This document shows, in pieces, positions 28,433 through 37,441 of a DNA stretch of 64,000 nucleotides. This DNA is from JAXGXJ01 sp963816155. GTDB lineage: Bacteria > Actinomycetota > Thermoleophilia > RBG-16-64-13. The position numbers were made by a program, and so were the translations under genes. The stretch is taken from the NCBI GenBank assembly GCA_963816155.1, contig CAWFJE010000010.1:248001-312000 (forward strand), read 5' to 3'. Numbering within the stretch: position 1 is the first letter of the stretch; each line of letters begins with the position of its first letter. The notes below the pieces were generated by a model. It worked only from the letters and a program-made list of their open reading frames with translations. It was not told where the DNA came from and did no database searches.

Positions 28433-31069
28433 TTACTTCGCTGAGAGCCAGTCGGGGCCTATGCCGGCCTCCACGCCCAAGGGTGGCTCTATGGGGTAGG
28501 CCTGCACCATCTCCTGCATCACCATGTCCCTGACCCCCTCCGCCTGCCCCTCAGGCGCTTCGAACACCAGTTCGTCGTGCACCTGCATGACCAACCGCGC
28601 CTCGGGGAAGTCGCGCGCCAGACGTCGGTGACAGCGGATCATGGCCACCTTGATAATATCGGCCGCGGTGCCCTGGATGACGGAGTTGACGGCCAGCCTC
28701 TCCCCCAGTGAACGGGTCTGGAAGTTGGATGAGGCAAACTCCGGGATGTCTCGGCGCCGTCCGAAGACCGTGGTGACGTAACCCTGGCGCCGCGCATTCT
28801 CGATCGTATCCTCGATGAAGGCCTTCACCTTGGGCAGGCGCTCGAAGTAGGCCTGGATGTAGGCCGCCGCCTCCTCCCGCTCGATGCCCAGGTTCTGGCT
28901 CAGCCCGAAAGCCGAGATGCCGTACATGATGCCGAAGTTGACCGCCTTGGCATAGCGCCTCTGGGTCTGGCCCACTTCCTGCTCGCTCAATCCGAATACC
29001 TCGGCGGCGGTGCGGGTGTGGATATCCTCCCCCCTGGCGAACGACTCCAGCAGCGCCGGTTCTCCCGAGAGGTGAGCCATGATGCGCAATTCGATCTGGG
29101 AGTAATCGGCGACGACGAACGTGTGCCCCTCCTCGGCCCTGAAGCACTGCCTGATCTGAGCGCCTACCGCCGTGCGCACGGGGATGTTCTGCAGATTGGG
29201 ATCGCTCGAGGACAAACGGCCGGTGGCGGCCACGGCCTGGTTAAAGGTGGTGTGCAGGCGGCCGGTATCCTCGCGTACCAGGGGAGGAAGTGCCAGCAGA
29301 TACGTGGACATCAGTTTGGAGAGTTCGCGGTGGTTCAGGATGTGGGCGACGATGGGATGACTGTCGCGCAAGGCCTCAAGCGTCTTCGCATCGGTGGAGT
29401 AGCCCGTCTTGGTCTTGCGCTGTCGCGGCAGCCCCAACCGGTCGAAGAGCACCTGCCCCATCTGTTGCGAAGAGCCGATGTTGAAGGGTTCACCGCCCAA
29501 CTCATATATGAGTGTCTCGAGTTCTTCGAGTTGGTCCTGGGTCTTCCCGGTGATCTCCCCCAGACGATAACAGTCCAGGTAGATGCCTGAACTCTCCATG
29601 GCGATGAGAACAGCGGTGAGGGGCAGCTCGATCTCCTGAAACAGATCCCACATGCCTTGCTCACGTAACGCCTTCTCCTGGCGCGCACCCAGTGCAAGCA
29701 CCAGAGCGGCGGCGGCAGCGCCGCCCTCTTCGGGCTCGCACTCGGGGACCCGCAGGCCGGCCTCGCGGGCGACTTCGACGAGCGGATAGTCCCTCCGGTT
29801 GGGGGCCAGCAGGTAGGCCGCGATGAAGGTGTCGTGCCCCGCCTGATCTACGAGGGTCTGCATAGTGGGCGAGGACTTCAGATCGTGACACACGGTGCCG
29901 GCCCGCGCCAGAAGAGGGCGCAAGACCGAGGCCATCGCGGTCGGATCGCTGAGGGCGGCGCTGACGACTGCTCCGTACGACTCGGGCCGCTGCTCCGCAC
30001 CTGCTTGAGCCAGCCATACCCGGGTGATGTCTACCGCCTCTGTCGCCAGGCCCACCGGCTGCGTCCAGTCGAAGAGCGACTCCCAGACTCCCGCGTCGTC
30101 CGAGAGCGCGACGGGTGCGGCGAGCCGTGCCCCCGCCTCTCCCTCATCAGCGTCTTCGCGTTCAGGAAGGAGCGGCTCCAGACGGTCGAGAAGAGAACCG
30201 AACTCGAACCGCCCCAGCAACTCGTACAATCTCTCGCGCTGTAGCCGGTGCGGTAGGACTTCAGCCGCATCGATATCGATGGGGACGTCGACATCGAGGA
30301 GGGCCAGTTTCTTGGAGAGTAGAGCGATATCGCGGTGCTCCACGAGCAACTCTCTGCGCTTGGTGCCCGATACCTGATCGGCGTGCGCCAGCACTTCCTC
30401 CAAGCTTCCGAACCGGCTCAGCAGTTGGGCGGCTATCTTCTCTCCGATCCCCGGCACACCGGGGATATTGTCTGACGTATCGCCCTTGAGTCCTATGAGA
30501 TCGGGAATGAGCCGGGGCTGCACGCCGAAGCGCTCCTCCACCGCCGCCGGATCGTAGATCTTCACCTCGGTCATGCCGCGGGTGTTGGACATGATATGGA
30601 CGTGGGCTCCGGCCAACTGCAGCGCATCGCGGTCACCGGTGACGATGAAGGTTTTCCGTTGTTTCGCCTCGGCCTGGCGGGCAAGCGTGCTCAGGATGTC
30701 GTCCGCTTCATAGCCTGGCAAGGCCAGATTCACGAAGCCGAAGGCCTCGGAGAGTTCCACTAAGAAGGGCCACTGCTCCGAGAGGGCCTCAGGCATGGGC
30801 TTCCGCTGGGCCTTGTATTCCTGGAACTCCTCGTGGCGGAAGGTCTTCTCCTTGGAGTCCCAGGCCACGATCACAGCCCCCGGCTTGTATTCGCTGATGA
30901 TCTTGATGACCATGGCACAGAAGCCGTAGAGGGCGTTGGTGGGGAAGCCGAGCGAGGTACTGATCTCGGGGGGAAGCGCATAGAAGGCCCGAAAGGCGAT
31001 GTTGTTGCCGTCAAGCAAGAACAGGGGCTCCGAGTCATAGCCGGCCGTGCAGACGTTCTCCGTGGACAT
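28433..31069 (-). CDS. polA: DNA polymerase I
   Basis: An 878-residue family A polymerase. The N-terminal 5'-3' exonuclease (about 15-295) has LLDGNNIAFRAF, YEADDILST, GDRDALQL and DTSDNIPGVPGIG. The middle region (about 320-490) corresponds to the proofreading domain, but the first D-x-E motif is not recognisable, so proofreading is probably lost. The polymerase domain (about 510-878) has DYSQIELRIMAH, the O-helix RRYAKAVNFGIMYG and the catalytic VHDELVFEAP. ATG 31069 has GGGAGGAG upstream. It acts in repair and Okazaki-fragment processing. Confidence 0.96.
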   Translation of the reverse strand: MSTENVCTAGYDSEPLFLLDGNNIAFRAFYALPPEISTSLGFPTNALYGFCAMVIKIISEYKPGAVIVAWDSKEKTFRHEEFQEYKAQRKPMPEALSEQWPFLVELSEAFGFVNLALPGYEADDILSTLARQAEAKQRKTFIVTGDRDALQLAGAHVHIMSNTRGMTEVKIYDPAAVEERFGVQPRLIPDLIGLKGDTSDNIPGVPGIGEKIAAQLLSRFGSLEEVLAHADQVSGTKRRELLVEHRDIALLSKKLALLDVDVPIDIDAAEVLPHRLQRERLYELLGRFEFGSLLDRLEPLLPEREDADEGEAGARLAAPVALSDDAGVWESLFDWTQPVGLATEAVDITRVWLAQAGAEQRPESYGAVVSAALSDPTAMASVLRPLLARAGTVCHDLKSSPTMQTLVDQAGHDTFIAAYLLAPNRRDYPLVEVAREAGLRVPECEPEEGGAAAAALVLALGARQEKALREQGMWDLFQEIELPLTAVLIAMESSGIYLDCYRLGEITGKTQDQLEELETLIYELGGEPFNIGSSQQMGQVLFDRLGLPRQRKTKTGYSTDAKTLEALRDSHPIVAHILNHRELSKLMSTYLLALPPLVREDTGRLHTTFNQAVAATGRLSSSDPNLQNIPVRTAVGAQIRQCFRAEEGHTFVVADYSQIELRIMAHLSGEPALLESFARGEDIHTRTAAEVFGLSEQEVGQTQRRYAKAVNFGIMYGISAFGLSQNLGIEREEAAAYIQAYFERLPKVKAFIEDTIENARRQGYVTTVFGRRRDIPEFASSNFQTRSLGERLAVNSVIQGTAADIIKVAMIRCHRRLARDFPEARLVMQVHDELVFEAPEGQAEGVRDMVMQEMVQAYPIEPPLGVEAGIGPDWLSAK

Positions 31070-31104
31070 GGGCTCCTCCCTGCTTTCACCCGGCCGCTTC
31101 AGGT

Positions 31105-32241
31105 CTAGCCCAGTCTGACCGCCGCGCCCGTCTCAGATACGTCGTAGCCCCCCAGAGCGAGCACGGCCTCTTTGAAATGTGCCGACGACACCACGTCTCG
31201 AAGAGCGAGCAAAGGCGGTTCTTCCCACAACTCGACCGGCACCACCAGATCGTAGCGCTCCTCACCCAGGGGTACGAAGTCAAGTCCGTATGCGGCTGCG
31301 GCGGCGCTGACACCCAGTCCCACATCCGCCCTTCCTTCAGCCACCGCCCGAGCCACCCCCAGGTGCGTCGTTTCCTCACTCTCGTAGCCCGCGACCGTCG
31401 CGGGATCGATGCCCGCCACCTTGAGTTGCAGGTCCAGCCACACCCTCGTGCCCGAGCCAGGCTGCCGGTTGCTCAGTCTGATCCCCGTGCCGGTGAGATC
31501 GCTCAGGGTCGCCAGGCCGCGAGGGTTACCCGACGGCACGATGAGGCCCTGAAGCCTCTTGACCAGCGTGAGCAGCATGACGGCGCGATTGGGAAGAAGT
31601 CGCAACACGAACGGCCTGTTGTATTCGCCCGTGACCTCGTCCCACAAATGACATCCAGAGATCTCAGCCTCTCCGCGGGCCATGGCCATGAGCCCTCCAA
31701 GGCTGCCGACAAAGACGGTGGCCAGAGCTATGGGCGGGTCCCGTTCAGTCAGCATCCTGGTGAGCAGTTCTACCGCGAGATCATGACTGCCGGCAAACGC
31801 CACCGACCCGGGGGGTTGGCCCTCGATCTCGGAGAGTTCTGCCAGCGGCGAGGTGCGCCTCTGGAGCTCTTGCCAGCGCGAGATCGCAGCCGCGAGCGCC
31901 GCTTCCGCATGAGCCGGTGTATGCCCCTGACCCAGCGCTTCCAGCAGGTAGCTCTCGGCGCGGTTCACCAGACTGGCCCACTCCCAACCGGCCGGCTGGC
32001 CGACACTCAGGTCGGGGCGGGCGGAGGCCACGCGCGTGCCTCCCCCACGATGGGCCGACACGAGTCCATCCTGGGCAAGATATGCATACGCGCGACTGAC
32101 CGTGTTGGGGGTACAGTTCCAACGCTCGGCCATGTCGCGCACCGAAGGCAATCGCGCGCCCACCGCCAGCTCACCGGACACGATGAGCCGACGCACCGCC
32201 TCTGCGATCTCCAGATAGACGTAGTTTTCGGCGCCAGACAA
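31105..32241 (-). CDS. GntR-type regulator with molybdate-binding-like (PBP) domain
   Basis: A 378-residue regulator. Residues about 8-75 are a GntR/YtrA winged helix with GARLPSVRDMAERW and TPNTVSRAYAYL. Residues about 150-375 resemble the periplasmic-binding-protein-like domain found in cytoplasmic regulators near molybdenum genes: SHDLAVELL, GLMAMARGEAEISGCHL and LSNRQPGSGTR. I infer it senses molybdate, tungstate or a related ligand; no ligand is proven. It starts 29 nt after the tatA stop, so may be co-transcribed with it. The molybdoenzyme operons in the same window make a metal or cofactor link attractive. Confidence 0.85.
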   Translation of the reverse strand: MSGAENYVYLEIAEAVRRLIVSGELAVGARLPSVRDMAERWNCTPNTVSRAYAYLAQDGLVSAHRGGGTRVASARPDLSVGQPAGWEWASLVNRAESYLLEALGQGHTPAHAEAALAAAISRWQELQRRTSPLAELSEIEGQPPGSVAFAGSHDLAVELLTRMLTERDPPIALATVFVGSLGGLMAMARGEAEISGCHLWDEVTGEYNRPFVLRLLPNRAVMLLTLVKRLQGLIVPSGNPRGLATLSDLTGTGIRLSNRQPGSGTRVWLDLQLKVAGIDPATVAGYESEETTHLGVARAVAEGRADVGLGVSAAAAAYGLDFVPLGEERYDLVVPVELWEEPPLLALRDVVSSAHFKEAVLALGGYDVSETGAAVRLG

Positions 32242-32270
32242 GAGAACGCGCCCTCCCGGGCAGCGTCGTT

Positions 32271-32690
32271 CTATTCGCTCTTCTCGGCAGTGACCTGCGC
32301 GGCCTGCTCCGTCGAAGCCTCGGCGGAGTCAACTGTTGCCTCCGCCTCTACGCTAGGCGCCTCTGCGGCGGACGCGGGATCGGCGGGCGCCTCTGTGGTG
32401 AGCTCCGGGTCGGCAGGCGGCACCTCAGCGCCGGCGTCCGCAGTCGCCTGAGCCGTCGGCTCCGTTTGTGCAGCCGTCGCCTGTGGCTCGGCCGTGCTCA
32501 CGTCGGTCGCTTCCTTGACCTCAGCCACCGCCGAGCTCACCTCGTCCTCGGTCTCCTTGAGGCCCTTCTTGAAGCCCCGTATGGACTTGCCGAGTGAGGC
32601 CCCCAGATCGGGCAGCTTACGTGGGCCGAAGATCAGAAGTGCCAGCACCAGGACAATCGCGATTTCCCAAGGTCCAATCCAGCTGGGCAT
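32271..32690 (-). CDS. tatA: Sec-independent translocase component TatA
   Basis: A 139-residue TatA/B-type protein. The N-terminal helix with W-E-I-A-I-V-L-V and the hinge F-G-P-R-K-L-P match TatA; the amphipathic helix GKSIRGFKKGL follows. The tail (about 60-139) is long, acidic and Ala/Glu/Thr-rich with no recognisable fold. The ATG at 32690 has GGAGGG eight nt upstream. TatA forms the export pore for folded proteins; the only clear twin-arginine substrate in the window is the LivK-like binding protein. TatC is not in the window. Confidence 0.92.
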   Translation of the reverse strand: MPSWIGPWEIAIVLVLALLIFGPRKLPDLGASLGKSIRGFKKGLKETEDEVSSAVAEVKEATDVSTAEPQATAAQTEPTAQATADAGAEVPPADPELTTEAPADPASAAEAPSVEAEATVDSAEASTEQAAQVTAEKSE

Positions 32691-32764
32691 AAGCGGTACC
32701 CTCCTTATCGTCGCCCCCCTGGTATTTAAGCATATTCCCCAGAACGGCCGCCGCACTCCCTGGC

Positions 32765-32847
32765 AGGCTGCTGAAAAGCGAAGCCTTGGCCGCCTGGGCG
32801 CACCGGCCGGCGCACTCATGCGGCGAAGCGTCATTGTTCAGCAGCCT
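32765..32847. repeat. Small palindromic repeat element, copy 1
   Basis: AGGCTGCTGAA (32765-32775) and its exact reverse complement (32837-32847) bound an 83-nt GC-rich element in the gap between iclR and tatA. The right end GCGTCATTGTTCAGCAGCCTTCT matches that of copy 2 (48957-49113) almost exactly. It contains no coding sequence and looks like a MITE or REP-type element. Confidence 0.65.
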
Positions 32848-32848
32848 T

Positions 32849-33652
32849 CTAGGAATTGTATCCCAGCCTCCTCGAGATCCCATCGCCGGTCTGCATTATG
32901 CGCCGGATGAGCAGGGGCAATCGCTCCACGGAGAAACGTTGCACGATGCCGGATATGCTCACGGCCGCGACGACCTCACCGCGCACGTCGCGCACAGGCG
33001 CCCCCAAGGCGCAGGCATGGAGAGTGACATCCTCCCAGGCCACGCAGTATCCCCGCTCACGTATCTCGCGACGATCGCGCTCCAGATCGTCCCGGGTCAC
33101 CAGCGAGTACTGGGTCATCCGCTGCACGTGCCTCGCAACGATCTCCTCCCAGCGCTCCTCGGGCAGGTGAGCAAGGAGGACCCTCTGCGCAGAACCGCAG
33201 TTGAAGTTGGAGTGCGCACCCTGCTCCACAGTGAGAACGCGGACGTCGCTGCTTCCGTCAAAACGCCGTAGGCAGAGAGCCTCGCGGCCATCGACAACGA
33301 GCAAGAATGCGGATTCGTCGGTCTCCTGTGCCAACGTCTCCAGGAGCGGATCGGCCTGCTTCAGTAGGTTCATGCCCTTGGACACAACGCTGCCCAGACG
33401 GAAGACCTTGAGTGCCAGCCTATAGCGGTTGGTCTGCTTGTCGAACTCGATCATCTCCGCGCCGCACAGAGTGCCCAGCAGGCGGTGCGTGGTGCTCTTG
33501 CTCAAGCCGATGGCGGCGCTGATCTCGGTGAGATTGCGCTCGGGGCGGGCAAGGGTGAATTGCTCAAGGATGGCCACGGCGCGCGTGACGGCCCGCACTT
33601 GGCCCTCGCTCTCCGTGCCTGCGCCTCGATTTTCTGAACGCTGTACTGTCAC
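32849..33652 (-). CDS. IclR family transcriptional regulator, copy 1
   Basis: A 267-residue IclR regulator. The N-terminal winged helix (about 20-85) has RAVAILEQF and LSKSTTHRLLGTL; the effector domain (about 100-260) has LVVDGREALCLRRF, FNCGSAQRVLLAHLP and VAAVSISGI, the usual ligand-binding signature. The GTG at 33652 is the start. It lies just downstream of the Liv importer but behind that operon's terminator, so it has its own promoter. A reasonable guess is control of the adjacent transporter; IclR members frequently sense aromatic-acid intermediates. Confidence 0.92.
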   Translation of the reverse strand: MTVQRSENRGAGTESEGQVRAVTRAVAILEQFTLARPERNLTEISAAIGLSKSTTHRLLGTLCGAEMIEFDKQTNRYRLALKVFRLGSVVSKGMNLLKQADPLLETLAQETDESAFLLVVDGREALCLRRFDGSSDVRVLTVEQGAHSNFNCGSAQRVLLAHLPEERWEEIVARHVQRMTQYSLVTRDDLERDRREIRERGYCVAWEDVTLHACALGAPVRDVRGEVVAAVSISGIVQRFSVERLPLLIRRIMQTGDGISRRLGYNS

Positions 33653-33717
33653 GCGGGATACGCTTCCATTCGGCGGGACTATCGGCAGTCTAGCGCAGCG
33701 GCGCGTGAGTCACAAGG

Positions 33718-33741
33718 CGTTGGCGGGCGCGCCTGCCAACG
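33718..33741. promoter_or_regulatory. 24-bp palindrome upstream of iclR copy 1
   Basis: CGTTGGCGGGCG is followed directly by CGCCTGCCAACG, a palindrome with one mismatched pair. It lies 66-89 nt before the iclR start, a typical position for an operator, but could also be a transcript hairpin. It does not resemble the GGAAT/ATTCC sites near iclR copy 2. Confidence 0.4.
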
Positions 33742-33796
33742 GAATCCGCACGCTAGTGACCCGATGAGTCCCACGTCCCACTCCGGACCAAGAAAA

Positions 33797-33826
33797 CAAG
33801 GAGGCCGCCCTCAGGCGGCCTCCTTG
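33797..33826 (-). terminator. Rho-independent terminator of the Liv operon
   Basis: Thirteen perfect base pairs (CAAGGAGGCCGCC with GGCGGCCTCCTTG) around a four-base loop, followed on the minus strand by GTTTTCTT. It lies 28 nt after the livM stop. Confidence 0.9.
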
Positions 33827-33854
33827 TTCGGCACAAAGTCACTTGGCTCGAAGA

Positions 33855-34919
33855 CTAGGCCGCCGGTTCAGCACCGCCTGCCTGCGCAGCCTCCGTGTCA
33901 TCAGCGTACTTGAGCTTCCGCTGTACCGGGAAGAGGAAGAAGTGGGTCTTCCGCACCACGTAGCCGTAGATACCCCGCGGACTCCAGATGGTCACCACGA
34001 TGGCCAGCAATCCTAGGATGATGAAGTACCACTCACCATACTGGCTGGTCCATTCTCGCAGTACAAAGTAGATGAGGGTGCCGATGATCGGTCCCTCGAT
34101 GGTACCTATCCCTCCGATGACTGTGATGAAGATAAGGTAAGCCGTCCAGTTGACGCTGAAGGCGGCCGCCGGTTGGATCCTCAGCAGATGGATGGCCACG
34201 ACCGCGCCCGCGGCTGCGCACCCCGCGCCGGCGATAACGTACGTATAGAGCTTGGTCCGCCAGAGGTTGACGCCGGAGCTCTCCGCCGCCAGATCGTTAT
34301 CACGCATAGCTTCGAGCGCAAGTCCCGTGCGCGAACGGAGCAGGAAGTAGGTGACCCCGATCGCGATGAAGGACACGGCGAGAGCCCACCAGTAGGTGCC
34401 CGGAACCCTGACCTCCGTGGCCATCTTGCTGGCTGCCTGTATGGTCGTTCCCGAGCCGCCTCCGGTGCGCTTGATGTTGGCTACTATCAAGCGCAAGATC
34501 TCGGCGATGACCCACGTGCCGATGGCCAGATATCCCCCCTTCAGCCTGAAGATCAGGGTCGCGGCCGGCAGGGCGATGATGGCTCCACCGATGGCCGCGA
34601 AGATGACAGCGATAAAGGGGTTGAGGCCGAAGATGTCCGAAAACAGCCATAGAACGTAGGCGCCGATCCCAATGTAGCCCTGCTGCCCCACGGAGATCAG
34701 ACCTGCATATCCGAGCATGAGATTCCACAGTTGGGCCAGCCCCAGCAAAATGAAGAAGTCCACCAGTCGGCGCGTCCAAGGGATGCCGGCAAAAAAGGGA
34801 AAAGCTATCAGGACTATGGCTATCAGGACCCCGGCACCGAGAATAATATAGTTGGTCCTGCTTGCTACCCATACCGAGTAGCGCTTGTTCACCGTGGTCG
34901 TTGCCGCTGCGCTTGTCAT
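33855..34919 (-). CDS. livM: Branched-chain-type ABC transporter permease LivM
   Basis: A 354-residue permease of the HAAT family with about nine membrane segments. Family marks are LGLAQLWNLMLGYAGLISVGQQGYIGIGAY, LAIGTWVIAEILRLI and the EAA-like region SRTGLALEAMRDND; GGIGTIEGPIIG follows. The ATG at 34919 overlaps the livH stop (ATGA). Last gene of livKGFHM. The importer probably brings in an organic substrate of the neighbouring aromatic pathway, since HAAT systems carry amino acids, amides and aromatic acids. Confidence 0.93.
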   Translation of the reverse strand: MTSAAATTTVNKRYSVWVASRTNYIILGAGVLIAIVLIAFPFFAGIPWTRRLVDFFILLGLAQLWNLMLGYAGLISVGQQGYIGIGAYVLWLFSDIFGLNPFIAVIFAAIGGAIIALPAATLIFRLKGGYLAIGTWVIAEILRLIVANIKRTGGGSGTTIQAASKMATEVRVPGTYWWALAVSFIAIGVTYFLLRSRTGLALEAMRDNDLAAESSGVNLWRTKLYTYVIAGAGCAAAGAVVAIHLLRIQPAAAFSVNWTAYLIFITVIGGIGTIEGPIIGTLIYFVLREWTSQYGEWYFIILGLLAIVVTIWSPRGIYGYVVRKTHFFLFPVQRKLKYADDTEAAQAGGAEPAA

Positions 34920-35788
34920 GCCGTCACCGTCTTCGCCAGCAGGCCTTGCGGTCGGAAGGTAAGGATGATAACGAACACCATGTGGCCGCAGAGAATCGAC
35001 CACGCAGAGGAGAACACCTGGGCCCCCAGGGTCTGAGCCAGACCCAGGATGATTCCGCCCAGCAGAGTCCCCCATGCCGATCCCATGCCCCCGATGATGA
35101 CGGCCTCGAACGCGTAGATGAGGCGCTGGCTACCGAGCAGCGGGTCGAACGTGGTCCTGATGGCCATCATGACCCCACCGATGGCTACGATGAGGAGGGC
35201 GACACCCATGGCCACTGCCCAGATGTGCTTGTTGTTGATGCCCATCAGCCTGGCCGCTTCCTGGTCGTCAGAGACGGCCCGGAAAGCCCGACCCATCTTC
35301 GTGCGCTGCGTGTATAGCTGAAGCACGGAGATCACGACGATGGCCATGAGGAAGATGATCAGCGGCAGCCAGCCGATGGCCAAGCTATCGTTGACCGTGA
35401 TGCTCTGGTTCTCCACCCTGCCCGCGTCGAGGCCCTGCGAGTTGGCGGTGAAGCCCAACAGCAACGCGTTCTGGATGACGATGGAGATACCGAAGGTCAC
35501 GATCACGCCCGGTACATCGCCCGCCCGCACGATCGCGTTCAACACACCTCGCTGCAGGAGGTAGCCGAACACGAACATGATAACCATGGTGATAGGGATG
35601 GAGTAGAAGGGGTTGAAGCGAAAGGCGTTGACCAGCATCAGGGCCACGTAGGCCGCGAGGACGCTGAAATCGCCGTGCGCCAAGTTGACGAGGCGCATCG
35701 TCCCGAACACCAGGGACAGGCCCACCGCGAAGAGCGCGTACAGGCCACCCAGAAGGATCCCTTGAACAATTGCGTTTGCGTAAACCAT
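34916..35788 (-). CDS. livH: Branched-chain-type ABC transporter permease LivH
   Basis: A 290-residue HAAT permease with about eight membrane helices. GLYALFAVGLSLVFGTMRLVNLAHGDF near the N-terminus and AFRAVSDDQEAARLMGIN (EAA-like loop) are diagnostic, with GGMGSAWGTLLGGIILGL near the end. It pairs with LivM to form the membrane channel. It starts 2 nt after the livF stop and overlaps livM, so the permeases and ATPases are co-translated. Confidence 0.94.
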   Translation of the reverse strand: MVYANAIVQGILLGGLYALFAVGLSLVFGTMRLVNLAHGDFSVLAAYVALMLVNAFRFNPFYSIPITMVIMFVFGYLLQRGVLNAIVRAGDVPGVIVTFGISIVIQNALLLGFTANSQGLDAGRVENQSITVNDSLAIGWLPLIIFLMAIVVISVLQLYTQRTKMGRAFRAVSDDQEAARLMGINNKHIWAVAMGVALLIVAIGGVMMAIRTTFDPLLGSQRLIYAFEAVIIGGMGSAWGTLLGGIILGLAQTLGAQVFSSAWSILCGHMVFVIILTFRPQGLLAKTVTA

Positions 35789-35790
35789 GT

Positions 35791-36489
35791 CTATACCCCG
35801 AAGTAGGCGGCGGTTATCTGCTCGGTCGTCAGCTCACTCGGAGTGCCCTTCAGGGCGATGCGGCCTTCGAGGAAGCAGGCCACGTGAGAGGCCACGGTGA
35901 GCACGTGTTGCACGTCCTGCTCCACCACCAGGATGGTGCAGCCCGAATTTAGCAGCGTGGGGAAGCTGTCGTAGATGCGCTTGATAACCACCGGGGCCAG
36001 TCCCAGGGAGACCTCGTCCATGAGGATGAGGCGGGGGTTGGACATCAGAGCCCGGCCGATGGCCAAGGCCTGCTGCTCCCCCCCGGAGAGAGCTGATGCC
36101 TGGCGCTTGGCCAGAGGTACCAGCAGGGGGAAGAGCTCGTAGACGGCGTCGGTGGTCCAGGGACCCTTGCGGTTGCGATAGGCGCCGATGAGCAGGTTCT
36201 CGTGCACGGAGAGGCTGGTAAAGACGCGGCGCCCCTCAGGCACGGAGGCGATGCCCATCTCCACGCGCTTGTGTGCGGGCATGTGGTCGATGGGTTGACC
36301 GTCAAACAGGATGCGGCCCTGGCGGGGGATGAGGGTACCGGCGATGGTCTTGAGCAGGGTGCTCTTACCGGCTCCGTTGGCCCCGATGCAGGCGAAGATC
36401 TCGCCTTCGTCTATATTCAGGTCGACGTCGTAGAGGGCCTGGAAGTCCTCGTAGTAGGCGCTCATGTTCTCGATCTCGAGCAGGCTCAT
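35791..36489 (-). CDS. livF: Branched-chain-type ABC transporter ATPase LivF
   Basis: A 232-residue ATPase. Walker A GANGAGKST is near residue 37, the signature is LSGGEQQALAIGRAL near 136, and the Walker B region LILMDEVSLGLAP follows; the ISVPEGRRVF-like ASVPEGRRVF segment identifies LivF. Its ATG overlaps the livG stop (ATGA). It powers import with LivG. Confidence 0.94.
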   Translation of the reverse strand: MSLLEIENMSAYYEDFQALYDVDLNIDEGEIFACIGANGAGKSTLLKTIAGTLIPRQGRILFDGQPIDHMPAHKRVEMGIASVPEGRRVFTSLSVHENLLIGAYRNRKGPWTTDAVYELFPLLVPLAKRQASALSGGEQQALAIGRALMSNPRLILMDEVSLGLAPVVIKRIYDSFPTLLNSGCTILVVEQDVQHVLTVASHVACFLEGRIALKGTPSELTTEQITAAYFGV

Positions 36490-37218
36490 GCCGGCGTACC
36501 TCCCATGTAGCAGGCCTGCACTTCGGCGGAGTTCATGACCTCGCGGGGATCGCCCTCACAGAGGTTGCGGCCGAACTGGATGACGCTGATGCGGTCGACC
36601 ACGGCTAGGAGTGCGTGCACGATGTGCTCGATCCACACGATGGTGACTCCGGTCTGGCGCAGCTTCTTGATCTCTTCGATGAGGTCCGTCACTTCGGCCT
36701 CGGTCAGACCGCCGGCGATCTCATCAAGGAGCAGGAGCTTGGGATCGGTAGCCAGAGCGCGGGCCAGTTCCAGGCGCTTGCGGTCAAGGAGCGTGAGCGA
36801 ACCTGCCAGCACGTTGACCTTGTCCTGCAGACCGGTGATGTCAAGGACCTCGATGACCTTGCCGTAGGAGGCCCGCTCCGTCATCTTGCGTCCGTGGGTG
36901 GCGCCCACAAGGACGTTCTCAAAGACGGTCATGCCCACAAAGGGCTTGGGGATCTGGAAGGTGCGGCCGATGCCGATGCGGCAGCGATCGTGGCGGGACA
37001 GGCGGGTGATGTCCCTGCCGTCGAACACGACCGTGCCCCCGTCGGCGCTGTACGGCTCCGGTGATGAGGTTGAACCACGTGGTCTTCCCGGCCCCGTTGG
37101 GACCGACGATCCCCAGAGCCTCACCCTCACTCACGCTAATGCTGAGATCGTCTATGACCAGTACGCCTCCGAACGACTTGCGGAGACCCACTGTCTCAAG
37201 TGCTAGGGCCAACTGCAT
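36486..37218 (-). pseudogene. livG: Branched-chain-type ABC transporter ATPase LivG, interrupted by a frameshift
   Basis: The N-terminal part (from ATG 37218) has KSFGGVLVIDDLS and Walker A GPNGAGKTTWFNLITGA; after about 54 codons the frame becomes meaningless. The rest of LivG, from GGTVVFDGRDIT through GIGRTFQIPKPF, LDRKRLELARAL, LLLDEIAGGL and GDPREVMNSAEVQ, continues in another frame to the stop at 36486. The switch lies near 37050-37060, where one extra base or two missing bases explains it. All ATPase motifs are otherwise intact and the other four transporter genes are open, so either a sequencing/assembly error or a very recent mutation is likely. Restored, the protein would be about 244 residues. 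Confidence 0.85.
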
Positions 37219-37373
37219 TCACCTCCATCGATCTCCCCCCCCTCGATCCGACATTCATCATTGGTGGGGGTCCAACACCCCCTTCGACCGGAACCATCAG
37301 CATGTCATACCGCGTCGCCCCCGGTCAAATACGAGGCGCTCTTTCCAGCATCTTCTTCAACCCCGGCGCCGTC

Positions 37374-37408
37374 GTGGCCGCCCGCACGATGATCGTGCGG
37401 GCGGCCAC
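37374..37408 (-). terminator. Strong hairpin between livK and livG
   Basis: A 17-bp perfect inverted repeat (GTGGCCGCCCGCACGAT and its complement) separated by one base. It lies 33 nt after the livK stop and has no T-tract on the minus strand. It probably protects or partly terminates the livK mRNA, so that binding protein exceeds transporter. Confidence 0.6.
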
Positions 37409-37441
37409 AAGGAAAACCCCCTGGCGCCGATCGGCAACCGG

